Shown: positions 25,863-35,008, numbered from the stretch's first letter. The stretch is DNA of 64,000 nt from Treponema sp. (GCA_017484285.1 JAFUTH010000020.1:33175-97174), one strand, 5' to 3'. Notes: a model not told the origin generated them from the sequence alone. Made by a program: numbers and translations.

Positions 25863-27302
25863 ATGCAGATTGTAACAGACGGCGAGATGCCCAAAATTCC
25901 AGAACAGACAGACACATCAGCTTCGCCCGCAGAACTGGGAATTGCGGTCGACATCGGCACGACAACTATCGCCGTAAGCGTTTGGGCACTTTCAAAACGC
26001 AAGCATCTCGTCACCGTTGCCGAAAAAAACAATCAAGTCCGCTATGGATACGATATTATCCGCCGCATTTCCTTTGCCGTTCGTCCGCCGCTCACTGGCT
26101 CATCTCAAGTCGTTGAAACAGGTCCTTCTGCCCTTCACTATTGTGTCGTCAGTCAGCTTGAAAAGATGTTCACGAAAGCCGTTCTTGACGCGTCGGCTCG
26201 GCTTCCCCGCGGCTATCAACCAAAAGTCGCTTCAATCGTCATCACGGGCAATACGACGATGCTTTCATTTCTCTGCGCAACGTCGGTGAACAAAATGGCG
26301 GCAGCCCCGTTCACCCCAGCAACGCTTTTCAACGTCGAAACCACCTGGCAAAAAATCAGAACAGGCACGCCGTTCGACTTCTGTGTCGAAATGGACAAGC
26401 CCACGCCAGAACTCATTCAGCTGTTTAATTCAAGCATCATCGCCCCTGACACAGCGGTCTACATTCCGCCATGTATCGGTACGTTCATCGGAGCAGACGC
26501 GGTGTGCGCTATGATTGCGGCAGGCTTTCCTGTTCCAGGCACAAAAAACAATCCCGCAACACTGCGTCCGTGGGAATCAAAAATCACGGCTCCGCTCTTG
26601 CTTGCCGACATCGGCACAAACAGCGAATTATGCCTCTACGTTCCCGACAGCGAGGAGCAAAAAGGGCGGATTATCTGCACATCGGCAGCATCAGGGCCTG
26701 CGTTTGAGGGTGCGAATATCAGCTGCGGCATGCCGTCAATTGAGGGCGCAATCGACAAACTCATCTACAAAGACGAAAAATTAACCTGTCACACGATTGG
26801 CGATAAAAATCCGGTCGGATTATGCGGCTCCGGGCTCGTGAGCGCAGTAGCCGTCATGCTTGACCACCGATTCATCGACAAAAACGGCATCCTCATCAAA
26901 AATAAATCAAAACTCGGCGACGGCTCATCGTGCATAGAACTCACGCCCGCCGTCTACATCTCTCAGCAGGACATTCGAAATCTGCAACTCGCAAAATCTG
27001 CGGTCAGAACAGGCTTGGAGTATCTGCTTGAACACACACACGAAACTCCGGTTTTCTGCATTGCGGGCGGATTCGGCTCAAAACTCGATTTAAGCGAAGC
27101 GTGCAAAATCGGCTTACTGCCAGAACAACTCGAAAAACGCACGATTCATTTGGGAAACGCCGCGCTTTCTGGAGCATCGGCACTGCTCTTCTCGAATGTG
27201 CTCCGCGCAAAAGCAAAAGACTTGGCTCAAAAAGCCGTGCAAGTAAACCTCGCCGCCGTGCCCGAATTTCAGCAACGCTTCTTGAAGGGAATTGACTTTT
27301 AA
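25863..27302 (+). CDS. RACo-like ASKHA ATPase (DUF4445 domain), no ferredoxin domain
   Basis: 479 residues. It opens with an ASKHA phosphate loop (GIAVDIGTTTIAVSVW) and continues with ITGNTTMLSF, LLADIGTNSELCLY, SAASGPAFEGANISCGM, GLCGSGLVSAV and CIAGGFGSKLD, the pattern of RACo proteins that reductively activate corrinoid proteins. RACo normally carries an N-terminal 2Fe-2S ferredoxin domain and linker. Here the protein begins directly at the ASKHA part after a ~25-residue lead, and no CxxxxCxxC cluster is seen. A corrinoid partner or a separate electron donor is not in the window. AAAGG precedes the ATG, so this gene has a normal leader. Confidence 0.85.
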   Translation: MQIVTDGEMPKIPEQTDTSASPAELGIAVDIGTTTIAVSVWALSKRKHLVTVAEKNNQVRYGYDIIRRISFAVRPPLTGSSQVVETGPSALHYCVVSQLEKMFTKAVLDASARLPRGYQPKVASIVITGNTTMLSFLCATSVNKMAAAPFTPATLFNVETTWQKIRTGTPFDFCVEMDKPTPELIQLFNSSIIAPDTAVYIPPCIGTFIGADAVCAMIAAGFPVPGTKNNPATLRPWESKITAPLLLADIGTNSELCLYVPDSEEQKGRIICTSAASGPAFEGANISCGMPSIEGAIDKLIYKDEKLTCHTIGDKNPVGLCGSGLVSAVAVMLDHRFIDKNGILIKNKSKLGDGSSCIELTPAVYISQQDIRNLQLAKSAVRTGLEYLLEHTHETPVFCIAGGFGSKLDLSEACKIGLLPEQLEKRTIHLGNAALSGASALLFSNVLRAKAKDLAQKAVQVNLAAVPEFQQRFLKGIDF

Positions 27303-27310
27303 CGAAGGGA

Positions 27311-27385
27311 AAATTGAAAATGGAAAACTGAAAAAATACCATTTTCTTGTCGTTTTCCACTTTCCGTTTTCATTTTTCAGTTTTT
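27311..27385. repeat. GAAAATGGAAAA-type inverted repeat between convergent genes
   Basis: AAAACTGAAAAAA (27324-27336) pairs with TTTTTCAGTTTTT (27373-27385). Flanking GAAAATTGAAAATGG and its rough complement TTTTCCACTTTCCG extend the arms. It lies between the convergent RACo-like and acyl-CoA synthetase genes and can terminate both. The last five codons of the synthetase (AKTEK) are encoded inside the right arm. Confidence 0.65.
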
Positions 27386-29040
27386 GCGTCTTTTTCTCTA
27401 ATTTCTACGCGGCGGATTTTGCCTGAGATTGTTTTTGGCAACGAGCTTACAAATTCGATGATGCGTGGGTGCTTGTACGCCGCGGTTTTTTCTTTCATCC
27501 AGTCAAGAATTGAGATTCGGAGTTGCTCGCTCGCTTCGTACAATTTCGTGAGAACAATCGTCGCTTTGATTGCCTGTCCGCGCCGTGGGTCAGGAACGCC
27601 CGTAACGGCGCACTCAAGAACTGCGGGGTGCTGCTGCAAGATGCTTTCAATCTCAAACGGAGAGACGCGATAGCCCGAACTTTTGATTACGTCGTCATTG
27701 CGACCGATGAACCAGATATAACCGTCTTCATCGTAATACGCGGTGTCGCCCGTGAGATATTTGTTTCCCTCAAAGACCGATTTTGTTTTTTCGTCATCAT
27801 GGTAGTAGCCCGTGAACAAACCGAATGGGCGACCGTTTTCGAGGTTAACGACGATTGAGCCTTGCTCCATAGGGTCGCATTTTGTGCCATCGGCGCGAAC
27901 GACCGCAACATCGTAGCCAGGAGCTGGCTTTCCCATTGAGCCTGGCTTTGGCTCCATGCCGGGGAAGTTTCCGACCATAACCGTAGCTTCGGTCTGACCA
28001 TACGCCTCAAACATTTTAAGACCAGTGGCTTCGTAAACCTTGTTATACACCTCGGGATTCAACGCCTCGCCCGCCGTGACGAGATATTTGAGTGACGATA
28101 AATCGTATTTGTTGATGTCGGCACGGACGAGATAATTGTAGACCGTAGGCGGCGCACAGAACGTCGTGACCTTGTACTGCTCGATTTTTTTGAGCATCAC
28201 GCCCGGCTTAAACTGAACCATGTCGTACGCAAAGACTGCCGAGCCGCAAATCCACTGCCCGTAAAGCTTGCCCCACACTGATTTTGCCCAGCCCGTCTCA
28301 GCCACGGTGAGATGAAGCCCGTCATCGATGACATTCTGCCAGTATTTTGCCGTAACGATGTGCCCGAGCGGATAGGCGAAATTGTGCTGAACCATTTTTG
28401 GATAGCCTGATGTGCCCGACGTAAAATAGAGCAACATGACATCTTCGTTGTGCGTGGCAGCATCTCCCGTTGGACGCGGAAATTCGGTGGTGAACGAGCC
28501 GATTTCTTTTGCGTATGAAACCCAGCCTTCACGGTCGCTTTGAACAGCGACCAGTGTTTTTACGCTCGGAGACGCGGGAAGCGCTTTTTCGATTTCGTTT
28601 TGAATGGTGTCGTCATAAGAGACAATCATTTTGATTTGGGCGGCATTCGTGCGATATTCCAAATCTTTTTGCAAAAGCTGGTTGGTGGCAGGAACGGCAA
28701 TCGCGCCGATTCGATGCAATGCCGTAATGAAAAACCAGAATTCGTAGCGGCGGCGCAAAATGAGCATGACCGCATCGCCTTTTTTGATCCCCTTTGAGAC
28801 GAGATAATTCGCCGTGCGACGAGACTCACGCGCAATGTCGGCAAAGGTAAAGACGCGCTCTTCGCCCGAGTCATCGCACCATACGAGCGCGCGTTTGTTT
28901 GGCTCAAGAGCCTCGTAGCGGTCAACAATGTCGTATGAAAAATTGAAATTTTCAGGAACTTTGATTTTGAAATTGTTTTTTAAGTCTTCGTAATTGGTAA
29001 ACTCTGTTCCGTTTTCTACATAGTCTGCATAGAAATTCAT
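27370..29040 (-). CDS. AMP-forming acyl-CoA synthetase (medium-chain type)
   Basis: 556 residues of the ANL adenylate-forming superfamily, which activates a carboxylate with ATP and CoA. Motifs: P-loop LLYFTSGTSGYPKMV, A5-like FEAYGQTEATV, YLTGDTAYYDEDGYIWFIGRNDDVIKSSGYR and the C-terminal lysine region LPKTISGKIRRVEIR. The N-terminal layout resembles AcsM-type medium-chain or aryl synthetases more than acetyl-CoA synthetase. The start at 29040 has GAGGA 9 bp upstream. Substrate unproven. Confidence 0.92.
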   Translation of the reverse strand: MNFYADYVENGTEFTNYEDLKNNFKIKVPENFNFSYDIVDRYEALEPNKRALVWCDDSGEERVFTFADIARESRRTANYLVSKGIKKGDAVMLILRRRYEFWFFITALHRIGAIAVPATNQLLQKDLEYRTNAAQIKMIVSYDDTIQNEIEKALPASPSVKTLVAVQSDREGWVSYAKEIGSFTTEFPRPTGDAATHNEDVMLLYFTSGTSGYPKMVQHNFAYPLGHIVTAKYWQNVIDDGLHLTVAETGWAKSVWGKLYGQWICGSAVFAYDMVQFKPGVMLKKIEQYKVTTFCAPPTVYNYLVRADINKYDLSSLKYLVTAGEALNPEVYNKVYEATGLKMFEAYGQTEATVMVGNFPGMEPKPGSMGKPAPGYDVAVVRADGTKCDPMEQGSIVVNLENGRPFGLFTGYYHDDEKTKSVFEGNKYLTGDTAYYDEDGYIWFIGRNDDVIKSSGYRVSPFEIESILQQHPAVLECAVTGVPDPRRGQAIKATIVLTKLYEASEQLRISILDWMKEKTAAYKHPRIIEFVSSLPKTISGKIRRVEIREKDAKTEK

Positions 29041-29175
29041 GTTATGAAATCCTCATGAAAATGCCGTATCTGGCAGTGTGTTCTATTTAGTTAGACTCAG
29101 TATATCATAAAAGGTTGCAAAAGTAACGAAAAAATGACAGCCCCGTTTTACGCGCTCGAAGCACAGTTTCGAACG

Positions 29176-29233
29176 AGACTCGCTAAAAACTCACCTCGTG
29201 AGTTTTTCCCCCGCAAACGGGGGGCGCTCCCTA
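29176..29233 (-). repeat. Hairpin repeat at the decarboxylase 3' end (second AAAAACTCAC element)
   Basis: Reading the minus strand from the decarboxylase stop: TAGGGAGCG, a CCCCCG-TTTG-CGGGGG hairpin (29208-29223), then AAAAACTCAC-GAG-GTGAGTTTTT (29185-29207), then AGCGAGTCTCG. The flanks and second stem match the element at 4504-4545. The stop TAG is part of the repeat. It probably acts as a terminator. Confidence 0.75.
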
Positions 29234-30400
29234 CATGTAATACGTCTTAATCGGCGGAAAGCCGTTGAACTCCACGCTTGCGTACGTGCTTGTGTACGCA
29301 CCCGTGGTGAGCCAATAGAGTTTGTCGCCTGCTTTGAGCGAGAGCGGGAGCTTGTATTTGAAATCCTCGTACATGATGTCCGCACTGTCGCAAGTCGGGC
29401 CTGCCAAAATGACTTCGCCTTCTTTTTCGCCCGGCTTGTCTTTTGAGGAAATGACGGGATATTTCATCGCCTCGTCGAGCGTTTCAATGAGACCGTTGAA
29501 TTTGCCCGAATCCTGATAGACCCATCGCTGCAAGGCGGTGTTGTTCTTTCGGCTCACGAGAATGACTTCGCTCGTAAGGATTCCACAGTCACCCACCAAA
29601 GAACGGCCAGGCTCAAAAATAATCATCGGGATTTCGTCTCCAAAATCGTCGTGCAGATAGCGCGTAATTTCAGAAGCGTAGGTTGCAAGCTCGTTCGCAG
29701 GCTGAATGTAATGTGCAGGGAAACCGCCGCCCATGTTAATCATTGAAAGGCGGATGCCCTCTTCTTCTTCGAGCGATGAGAACAAATACGAAGCCTTTGC
29801 AATCGCGTCGTTCCATGCGCCAATATCGCGCTGCTGGCTTCCGACATGGAATGAAACGCCATACGGTGTAAGCCCGAGATTTTTTGCCATGACGAGCAAA
29901 TCATACGCCATATCAGGGTGACAGCCGAATTTTCGGGAAAGTGGCCAGTCCGCGCTCTGCGTGTTTTCCATTAACATGCGCACATAGATTCGGCTTCCGG
30001 GAGCGTTCTCGGCGATTGCCTTGAGGTCGTCTTTGGAATCAGTGGCGAACATGCGCACGCCTTTATCGTAGAAATATTTGATGTCACGCGCTTTTTTGAT
30101 GGTGTTGCCGTATGAAAGGCGGTCGCCCGAAACACCGAGTGCCATGATTTTATCGAGTTCGTAGCGCGAAGCGATGTCGAAATTTGAGCCAAGCTCAGCG
30201 AGCATCTTTAAAACTGGCTCGCCCGGATTTGACTTGACGGCGTAGTAAATGTGGGCATACGGGAACGAATCACGCAGTTTGATGAAATTGTACTTAATCT
30301 GCTTGAGATTAATCACGACGTTTGGAGTTTCCAAATCTTTTGAAAACTCAAGAAATCGATTCCATTCAGAATCAGAAATGTAGTCCTCACGATTGAACAT
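29231..30400 (-). CDS. Ornithine/lysine-type PLP decarboxylase (fold III)
   Basis: 389 residues from the ATG at 30400 (MFNREDYISDSEW), chosen for the normal N-terminus and the GGTGG upstream. It is an alanine-racemase-fold PLP enzyme of the ornithine decarboxylase group, which makes putrescine or cadaverine. PLP lysine is Lys56 in YYAVKSNPG. HVGSQ, NMGGGFP, FEPGRSLVGD and GPTCDSADIM (Cys/Asp of the active-site dimer interface) are all present. Diaminopimelate or carboxynorspermidine decarboxylase is less likely because of GPTCDSAD. The stop codon lies inside a hairpin repeat. Confidence 0.9.
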   Translation of the reverse strand: MFNREDYISDSEWNRFLEFSKDLETPNVVINLKQIKYNFIKLRDSFPYAHIYYAVKSNPGEPVLKMLAELGSNFDIASRYELDKIMALGVSGDRLSYGNTIKKARDIKYFYDKGVRMFATDSKDDLKAIAENAPGSRIYVRMLMENTQSADWPLSRKFGCHPDMAYDLLVMAKNLGLTPYGVSFHVGSQQRDIGAWNDAIAKASYLFSSLEEEEGIRLSMINMGGGFPAHYIQPANELATYASEITRYLHDDFGDEIPMIIFEPGRSLVGDCGILTSEVILVSRKNNTALQRWVYQDSGKFNGLIETLDEAMKYPVISSKDKPGEKEGEVILAGPTCDSADIMYEDFKYKLPLSLKAGDKLYWLTTGAYTSTYASVEFNGFPPIKTYYM

Positions 30401-30547
30401 GAAATACCACCTAAACCTGTGATTCGCGCAAGTCAAAGTGCCTTGCAAGATAATAATGATGTAAAAGCGAATATAAAGGAATTCCGCGATATGGTCTATA
30501 ATTTTTGAAAAAGTTTTTGAAAATTAGCACAAGATAACACCGATAAT

Positions 30548-30576
30548 TTCACAAATCGCTCAAGATGAAGTATACT
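30548..30576 (+). promoter_or_regulatory. Promoter TTCACA-17-TATACT, 6 bp before ATG
   Basis: TTCACA (30548-30553), a 17-bp spacer, TATACT (30571-30576), then GTCTGT-ATG. It decides the start of the downstream barrel gene at 30583, because the earlier in-frame ATG at 30565 lies within the promoter spacer. Confidence 0.65.
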
Positions 30577-30582
30577 GTCTGT

Positions 30583-31611
30583 ATGCGGCTCTCACGCGTC
30601 CTCGGATTTTTTTCGTTTCTCTTTGTATTACGTGCATTTCCGCTCTTTTGTGAAGAAGCGAGCGAGTCACAAACGCAAGACGGCGTAGAATTCACCGATG
30701 AGGAAAAAGCGCGCTTCCGTGGCATTGCGTTCGTGCGCGATTTGCTCGATGACAAATACCCGTTCCGCGTCGATTTTGGCGCAGAACCACACCGTCACGG
30801 CAGCATGGTGTTCGGCGCGGCATACTACGATTGGACAGAAAGCATAGGCAGCAGTTTCCGTGGAGAATACGACCATTACACCACGTCAAACAATGCCGTC
30901 TCCTCGCTCGAAAACAGCGAAGTTCGCACCATCTCGCTTATTCCCATGCCGTTCGTGCTCTATTTCGGCGACGAAAATATATACGCAAGTTCGCTTTTTA
31001 CGCAACTCGGCATAGGCTTTTATTTTCAAAGCGCGCGCACAACGACGAGCTCCGGGCAATTCTTTGCCGAGAGCGAAGCGGGCACGGGATTTGCCACCGT
31101 CGAAGGCTCGACAGACGCGTATCTGCTCGGACCTGCATTCAGCGTTGCCTTTGACATTCCGCTCCACAAATACATCTCGATTTTTTCTGAGGCTTTTTTC
31201 GTTCCCGCCTTTTTTCTTACGGTTGACTCATCATCGGTGATTAATTTTTATCTCACCGACCAGACAATTCCCTATGACTACTCAGTCAGCACGCACATGA
31301 TTTCAACGCCTTTTTTGCGGCAGACCGTTTGCATCGATTTGGTCAAATATCTCAGGCTCAAAGTGCAGATGTCGTATATGCACACGACGATGCGCTCACT
31401 CTCGCTCGATGAAGACGAAAGCTCCAAATACGATTTGCACAGTATCACGCTCCGATACGGTGGCGAGCTTTTACGACCGACAAAGAACCGCAAAAAATTC
31501 TCGCATCTCAGGGCAGGTCTCTACTACGAAATGAACTGGGACAAATACATCTTCAAAGACTCAGCGACGACAAATTACACCGGAAAATGGGTACTTTGCT
31601 TCAGAACATAA
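30583..31611 (+). CDS. Exported beta-barrel-like protein, unknown family
   Basis: 342 residues. The signal peptide spans about residues 1-24 (RLSRVLGFFSFLFVLRAFPLFCEEA). The Cys before EEA could be read as a lipobox but lacks the usual small residue at -1. The body is rich in amphipathic strands (RVDFGAEPHRHGSMVFGAAYYDW, FTQLGIGFYFQSA, KVQMSYMHTTM, HSITLRYGGELL) and ends with WVLCFRT. That is compatible with an outer-membrane barrel of 10-14 strands. Monocistronic, with its own promoter. Confidence 0.7.
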   Translation: MRLSRVLGFFSFLFVLRAFPLFCEEASESQTQDGVEFTDEEKARFRGIAFVRDLLDDKYPFRVDFGAEPHRHGSMVFGAAYYDWTESIGSSFRGEYDHYTTSNNAVSSLENSEVRTISLIPMPFVLYFGDENIYASSLFTQLGIGFYFQSARTTTSSGQFFAESEAGTGFATVEGSTDAYLLGPAFSVAFDIPLHKYISIFSEAFFVPAFFLTVDSSSVINFYLTDQTIPYDYSVSTHMISTPFLRQTVCIDLVKYLRLKVQMSYMHTTMRSLSLDEDESSKYDLHSITLRYGGELLRPTKNRKKFSHLRAGLYYEMNWDKYIFKDSATTNYTGKWVLCFRT

Positions 31612-31620
31612 AAATTTACG

Positions 31621-31649
31621 TTGCTTACGAAGTGCCGTATCGCTATACT
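31621..31649 (+). promoter_or_regulatory. thi operon promoter TTGCTT-17-TATACT
   Basis: TTGCTT (31621-31626), a 17-bp spacer and TATACT (31644-31649). Transcription would start near 31656, immediately ahead of the TPP aptamer. Confidence 0.65.
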
Positions 31650-31655
31650 ATGACA

Positions 31656-31745
31656 ATCCGGGGTGCGCTGCTGTGGCAGGGCTGAGATTATACCCGCAGA
31701 GTTTCGTATGAAGCTCCAACCTGATCCGGACAATACCGGCGGAGG
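31656..31745 (+). ncRNA. TPP riboswitch (THI element)
   Basis: Conserved aptamer parts in order: CCGGGGTGC (31658-31666), GGCTGAGA (31680-31687), TACCCG (31691-31696), CCAACCTGATCCGGA (31716-31730) and ATACCGGCGGA. The GGGT/ACCC stem and the CCGG/CCGG stem of the pyrophosphate-sensor arm are both readable. A ~20-nt P3 arm lies between ACCCG and CCTGATC. The GGAGG ribosome-binding site of thiB directly follows the aptamer with no visible terminator, so control of translation initiation is the likely mode: thiamine pyrophosphate bound, transporter off. Confidence 0.95.
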
Positions 31746-31750
31746 AAGAC

Positions 31751-32791
31751 ATGAAAAAAAGTCATATCCTTATCCTTTCAATTCTTTCATCATCATTCTT
31801 AATTTTCGGCTGCTCAAAAAAAGCAGAAAACACACGCTCAAAAGAAGTCGTCGTCTACACCTACGACAGCTTTATCAGCGAGTGGGGCCCCGGTCCGAAG
31901 CTTGCGCAACTGTTCCAAGAAAAAACAGGCTACACCGTCGAATTTGTCGACTGCGGTGACGGCGTTCAGATTTTAAGCCGCGCGCTCCTTGAACGAAAAG
32001 ACACGCAGGCAGACATCTTGCTCGGACTCGACAACAATACTGCTGAAGATGCGCTTAAATCTGACATCTTAGAAGCCTATCTTCCAAAAGACGCGGAATC
32101 AGTCATCGATAGCGAGCTGATTGCACTGCTCGATCCACAGCACAAACTCATTCCGTATGATTACAGCCATTTCGCGCTCATTTACGATACACGCTCATCA
32201 GTTCCTGAGCCGCACAGCCTTCTTGACCTCACAAAAGGTGTCTACAAAAAAAAGATTATCCTGATGGATCCGCGCACAAGCACACCGGGTTTGGGGTTTG
32301 TCGCATGGACACGAGCGATTTTCGGAGACGCGCAATCAAAAGTCAGTTTTGACGATTACTGGGAAGCACTCAAGCCGAATATTCTTACGATGGCACCGGG
32401 CTGGAGCGCAGGCTACGGGCTCTTCACCAACGGAGAAGCACCGCTCGTCATCAGCTACACGACAAGCCCTGCCGCAAACCTCGAATATGACGGCATCGAC
32501 TACTATAAGGCGCTCGTCTTTGATGAAGGGCATTACATGCAGATTGAGGGCGCGGGAATCTTAAAAGACGCCCCGAACAAAAAACTCGCAAAACTGTTCA
32601 TGGATTTCCTTATTTCTGAAGAAGCACAGAGCGAACTTCCGCTCACCCAGTGGATGTATCCCGCCAACAAAAACGTTGTGCTTCCGCCGAGCTACGCAAA
32701 GGCTGCGGCGACACCACGCAAAACCGTCACCACCGACGTATCAACGCTCTACGTTGCAACCGATACCGCAATGGCTATCATCGCACAGTAA
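31751..32791 (+). CDS. thiB: Thiamine ABC transporter substrate-binding lipoprotein
   Basis: 346 residues. Signal peptide with lipobox LIFGC (Cys about 21), so a lipid-anchored binding protein. Body: VVVYTYDSFISEWGPGPKL, DPRTSTPGLGFV, YTTSPAANLEYD, GAGILKDAPN, PLTQWMYPANKNV. These match the ThiB/TbpA family that binds thiamine and its phosphates. First gene of thiBPQ under the TPP riboswitch, with an excellent GGAGG start. The downstream permease overlaps its stop by one base. Confidence 0.95.
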   Translation: MKKSHILILSILSSSFLIFGCSKKAENTRSKEVVVYTYDSFISEWGPGPKLAQLFQEKTGYTVEFVDCGDGVQILSRALLERKDTQADILLGLDNNTAEDALKSDILEAYLPKDAESVIDSELIALLDPQHKLIPYDYSHFALIYDTRSSVPEPHSLLDLTKGVYKKKIILMDPRTSTPGLGFVAWTRAIFGDAQSKVSFDDYWEALKPNILTMAPGWSAGYGLFTNGEAPLVISYTTSPAANLEYDGIDYYKALVFDEGHYMQIEGAGILKDAPNKKLAKLFMDFLISEEAQSELPLTQWMYPANKNVVLPPSYAKAAATPRKTVTTDVSTLYVATDTAMAIIAQ

Positions 32792-34269
32792 TGACAGAAC
32801 CTCTTTTTTCGCAGCTTTTGCGCATAAGCGCATTTACCGTCTTTCAAGCACTCTGCTCTACGGCAATTGCGCTTATCGTCGGCGTGGCTGCGGCATTTTT
32901 TACCGCACGGCGAGACTTCTTCGGCAAACGATGTTTGCTCTCGCTCTCGTCCGTGCCATTTTGTATTCCCACATTGCTTATCGCGCTCGGCTTCGTTTCA
33001 TTCTTCGGCATGTCGGGAACGCTCAACACACTGCTAAAAACGATATTCGCGCTCGATGAATCTCCGATTACGTTCCTCTATTCGTTCTCGGGCATCATCA
33101 TCACGCAGGGCTTTTACAATTTTCCACTCGTCATGTCGAGCGTCCACGATTGCTGGTCTCAGATTCCGCAAGAACAAGCAGAAGCTGCACGTCTGCTCGG
33201 AGCGAACGATTCGCGTGTCTTTACGACAGTGACCGTTCATCAGCTCATGCCCGCCATCGTGTCGTCTTGTATGCTCGTCTTTTTGTACTGCTATTTCAGT
33301 TTTATGATTGTCCTGCTGTTCGGCACAATCGGCTGCACAACGCTTGAAGTCGAGGTGTACAAAGCGGCGCGCGTTTCGCTCAACTTCCGGTACACCGTCT
33401 CACTCGCGCTCGTGGAAACGACACTTGCCTGTGTATTTGTCGGCTTTTACGCGCTCCTTGAGCAAAAATCAGGGCGCACGCGCGGGCTCTCGTTCACGCA
33501 GACGACAAAACGGCACGCAATCACTGCCCCAAGCGAGCGTTTTTTCGCCGGAATTCTGTTCACGCTCATTCTGCTTTTTTTTATCGCGCCGATTGCGTCG
33601 ATTGTGTACAACGCCTTTTCGTCAATAAAATCGCTCTTTACGCTCAATACGCTTTGCCATGCGCTCTCAGCACGCGGATTTTCAAAAGCACTCACGACGA
33701 CGATTCTCTGTGCGCTCGCGACCGCGTTTTTTTCTGTTCTCATCGCCTTTCTCTACGCCGTATTCGCGCGTTCCCGTGCTACCAATTCAGACAATCTGGT
33801 GCTTCGTATCATTCCGATGATGCCCATGTCGATTTCAAGTGTCGTTCTCGGCATCGTGATTACCGCCCTCGTCCGCCGAGGAAATGCCCTGCTTCTCGTG
33901 ACAGCGCAAGTCTTTCTCGCATGGCCGCTCGCGTTCCGACAGATATACGCCTCGCTGTCAAAAATTCCAGAGGAGACGATAGATGCCGCCCGCCTGTTCT
34001 GCGCGAATCCACTCACCCGCATACGAACGATGTACCTTCCCTCCTCGCTCCGGGGCATTTTGAGCGCGGCGGGATTTTGCTTTGCCGTGAGCGCGGGAGA
34101 CACTTCGCTTCCGCTTGTCATGGCAATTCCGCGCTTTGACACGCTCTCGCTCTTCACCTACCGACTCGCCGGCACGTACCGATTTCACGAAGCATGCGCG
34201 GCGGGATTGATTCTTGGTATGATATGCGCAATTGTATTTGCGCTTGCTAACAGACTGAAGGAGAAATAA
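32791..34269 (+). CDS. thiP: Thiamine ABC transporter permease (fused two-domain)
   Basis: 492 residues from the ATG at 32791, which shares its A with the thiB TAA (TAATGA). Two homologous permease halves, each with about six membrane helices, and EAA-like loops (EQAEAARLLGANDSRVF and EETIDAARLFCANPLTR) that contact the ATPase. A single long permease is typical of ThiP. The longer upstream frame overlaps thiB and is not coding. Confidence 0.93.
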   Translation: MTEPLFSQLLRISAFTVFQALCSTAIALIVGVAAAFFTARRDFFGKRCLLSLSSVPFCIPTLLIALGFVSFFGMSGTLNTLLKTIFALDESPITFLYSFSGIIITQGFYNFPLVMSSVHDCWSQIPQEQAEAARLLGANDSRVFTTVTVHQLMPAIVSSCMLVFLYCYFSFMIVLLFGTIGCTTLEVEVYKAARVSLNFRYTVSLALVETTLACVFVGFYALLEQKSGRTRGLSFTQTTKRHAITAPSERFFAGILFTLILLFFIAPIASIVYNAFSSIKSLFTLNTLCHALSARGFSKALTTTILCALATAFFSVLIAFLYAVFARSRATNSDNLVLRIIPMMPMSISSVVLGIVITALVRRGNALLLVTAQVFLAWPLAFRQIYASLSKIPEETIDAARLFCANPLTRIRTMYLPSSLRGILSAAGFCFAVSAGDTSLPLVMAIPRFDTLSLFTYRLAGTYRFHEACAAGLILGMICAIVFALANRLKEK

Positions 34270-34275
34270 CCGCAG

Positions 34276-34983
34276 ATGTCACACTGTAGCCCAATAGAAC
34301 AAAACTACTTTACCGCAGAAAATTTGATATACGACTGCGAACATTTTCATCTTGAAGCCTCATTTTCGTGCGAACAGAACACGATGACGTCAATCGTAGG
34401 ACCGAGCGGAAGCGGAAAATCTACCGTGCTCCGTCTGATTGCTGGTCTTGAAAAGCCCGCCGACTCCACAAAAATCACGCTCGACCACCTCGACATTACG
34501 CACGCATTGCCCGCAAAACGCGGCGTGGGCATGGTCTTTCAAAAAGCGAATCTCTTCAACCACATGCGCGTGGACGATAATGTCGCCTACGGGCTTCGAT
34601 GCGCGGGAATGCGAAAAAAAGAAAGCCGAGAACGTGCCGCAGAATTTTTAAAGAAGTTCAATCTTGAAGGATTTAGCGCTCGCTCCCCTGAGACTCTTTC
34701 GGGCGGAGAAGCACAACGCGTCGCGCTTGCCCGCACGCTGATTACAAAGCCAAATCTGATTTTGTTTGACGAGCCGCTTTCCGCCCTTGACGCGCCGCTT
34801 CGCAAAAAGCTCGCCACAGAAATCCGCTCGCTCCAAAAAGAATTCGGCTTTACGGGAATCATGGTCACGCACGACATCAATGAAGCAAAAGCCGTGAGCG
34901 ACCGCATCATTTTGATAAAAGACGGCAGAATCACCTGGCAGGGCGAGGCGGGCGCATTTGACGAAAAAATGCTGAATCATTGA
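34276..34983 (+). CDS. thiQ: Thiamine ABC transporter ATPase
   Basis: 235 residues with Walker A GPSGSGKST, Q-loop VFQKANLFNH, signature LSGGEAQRVALART, Walker B LILFDEPLSALD and switch THD. Energises ThiP. AGGAG lies 13 bp upstream, overlapping the thiP end. The TGA stop is also part of the -35 hexamer of the purB promoter. Confidence 0.94.
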   Translation: MSHCSPIEQNYFTAENLIYDCEHFHLEASFSCEQNTMTSIVGPSGSGKSTVLRLIAGLEKPADSTKITLDHLDITHALPAKRGVGMVFQKANLFNHMRVDDNVAYGLRCAGMRKKESRERAAEFLKKFNLEGFSARSPETLSGGEAQRVALARTLITKPNLILFDEPLSALDAPLRKKLATEIRSLQKEFGFTGIMVTHDINEAKAVSDRIILIKDGRITWQGEAGAFDEKMLNH

Positions 34984-35008
34984 GCAGACATAAGATTTCC
35001 GCTATAAT
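34980..35008 (+). promoter_or_regulatory. purB promoter TTGAGC-17-TATAAT, 8 bp before ATG
   Basis: TTGAGC (34980-34985, containing the thiQ stop), a 17-bp spacer, TATAAT (35003-35008), then TTCTATCT-ATG. No Shine-Dalgarno. This separates purB from the riboswitch-controlled operon. Confidence 0.65.
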
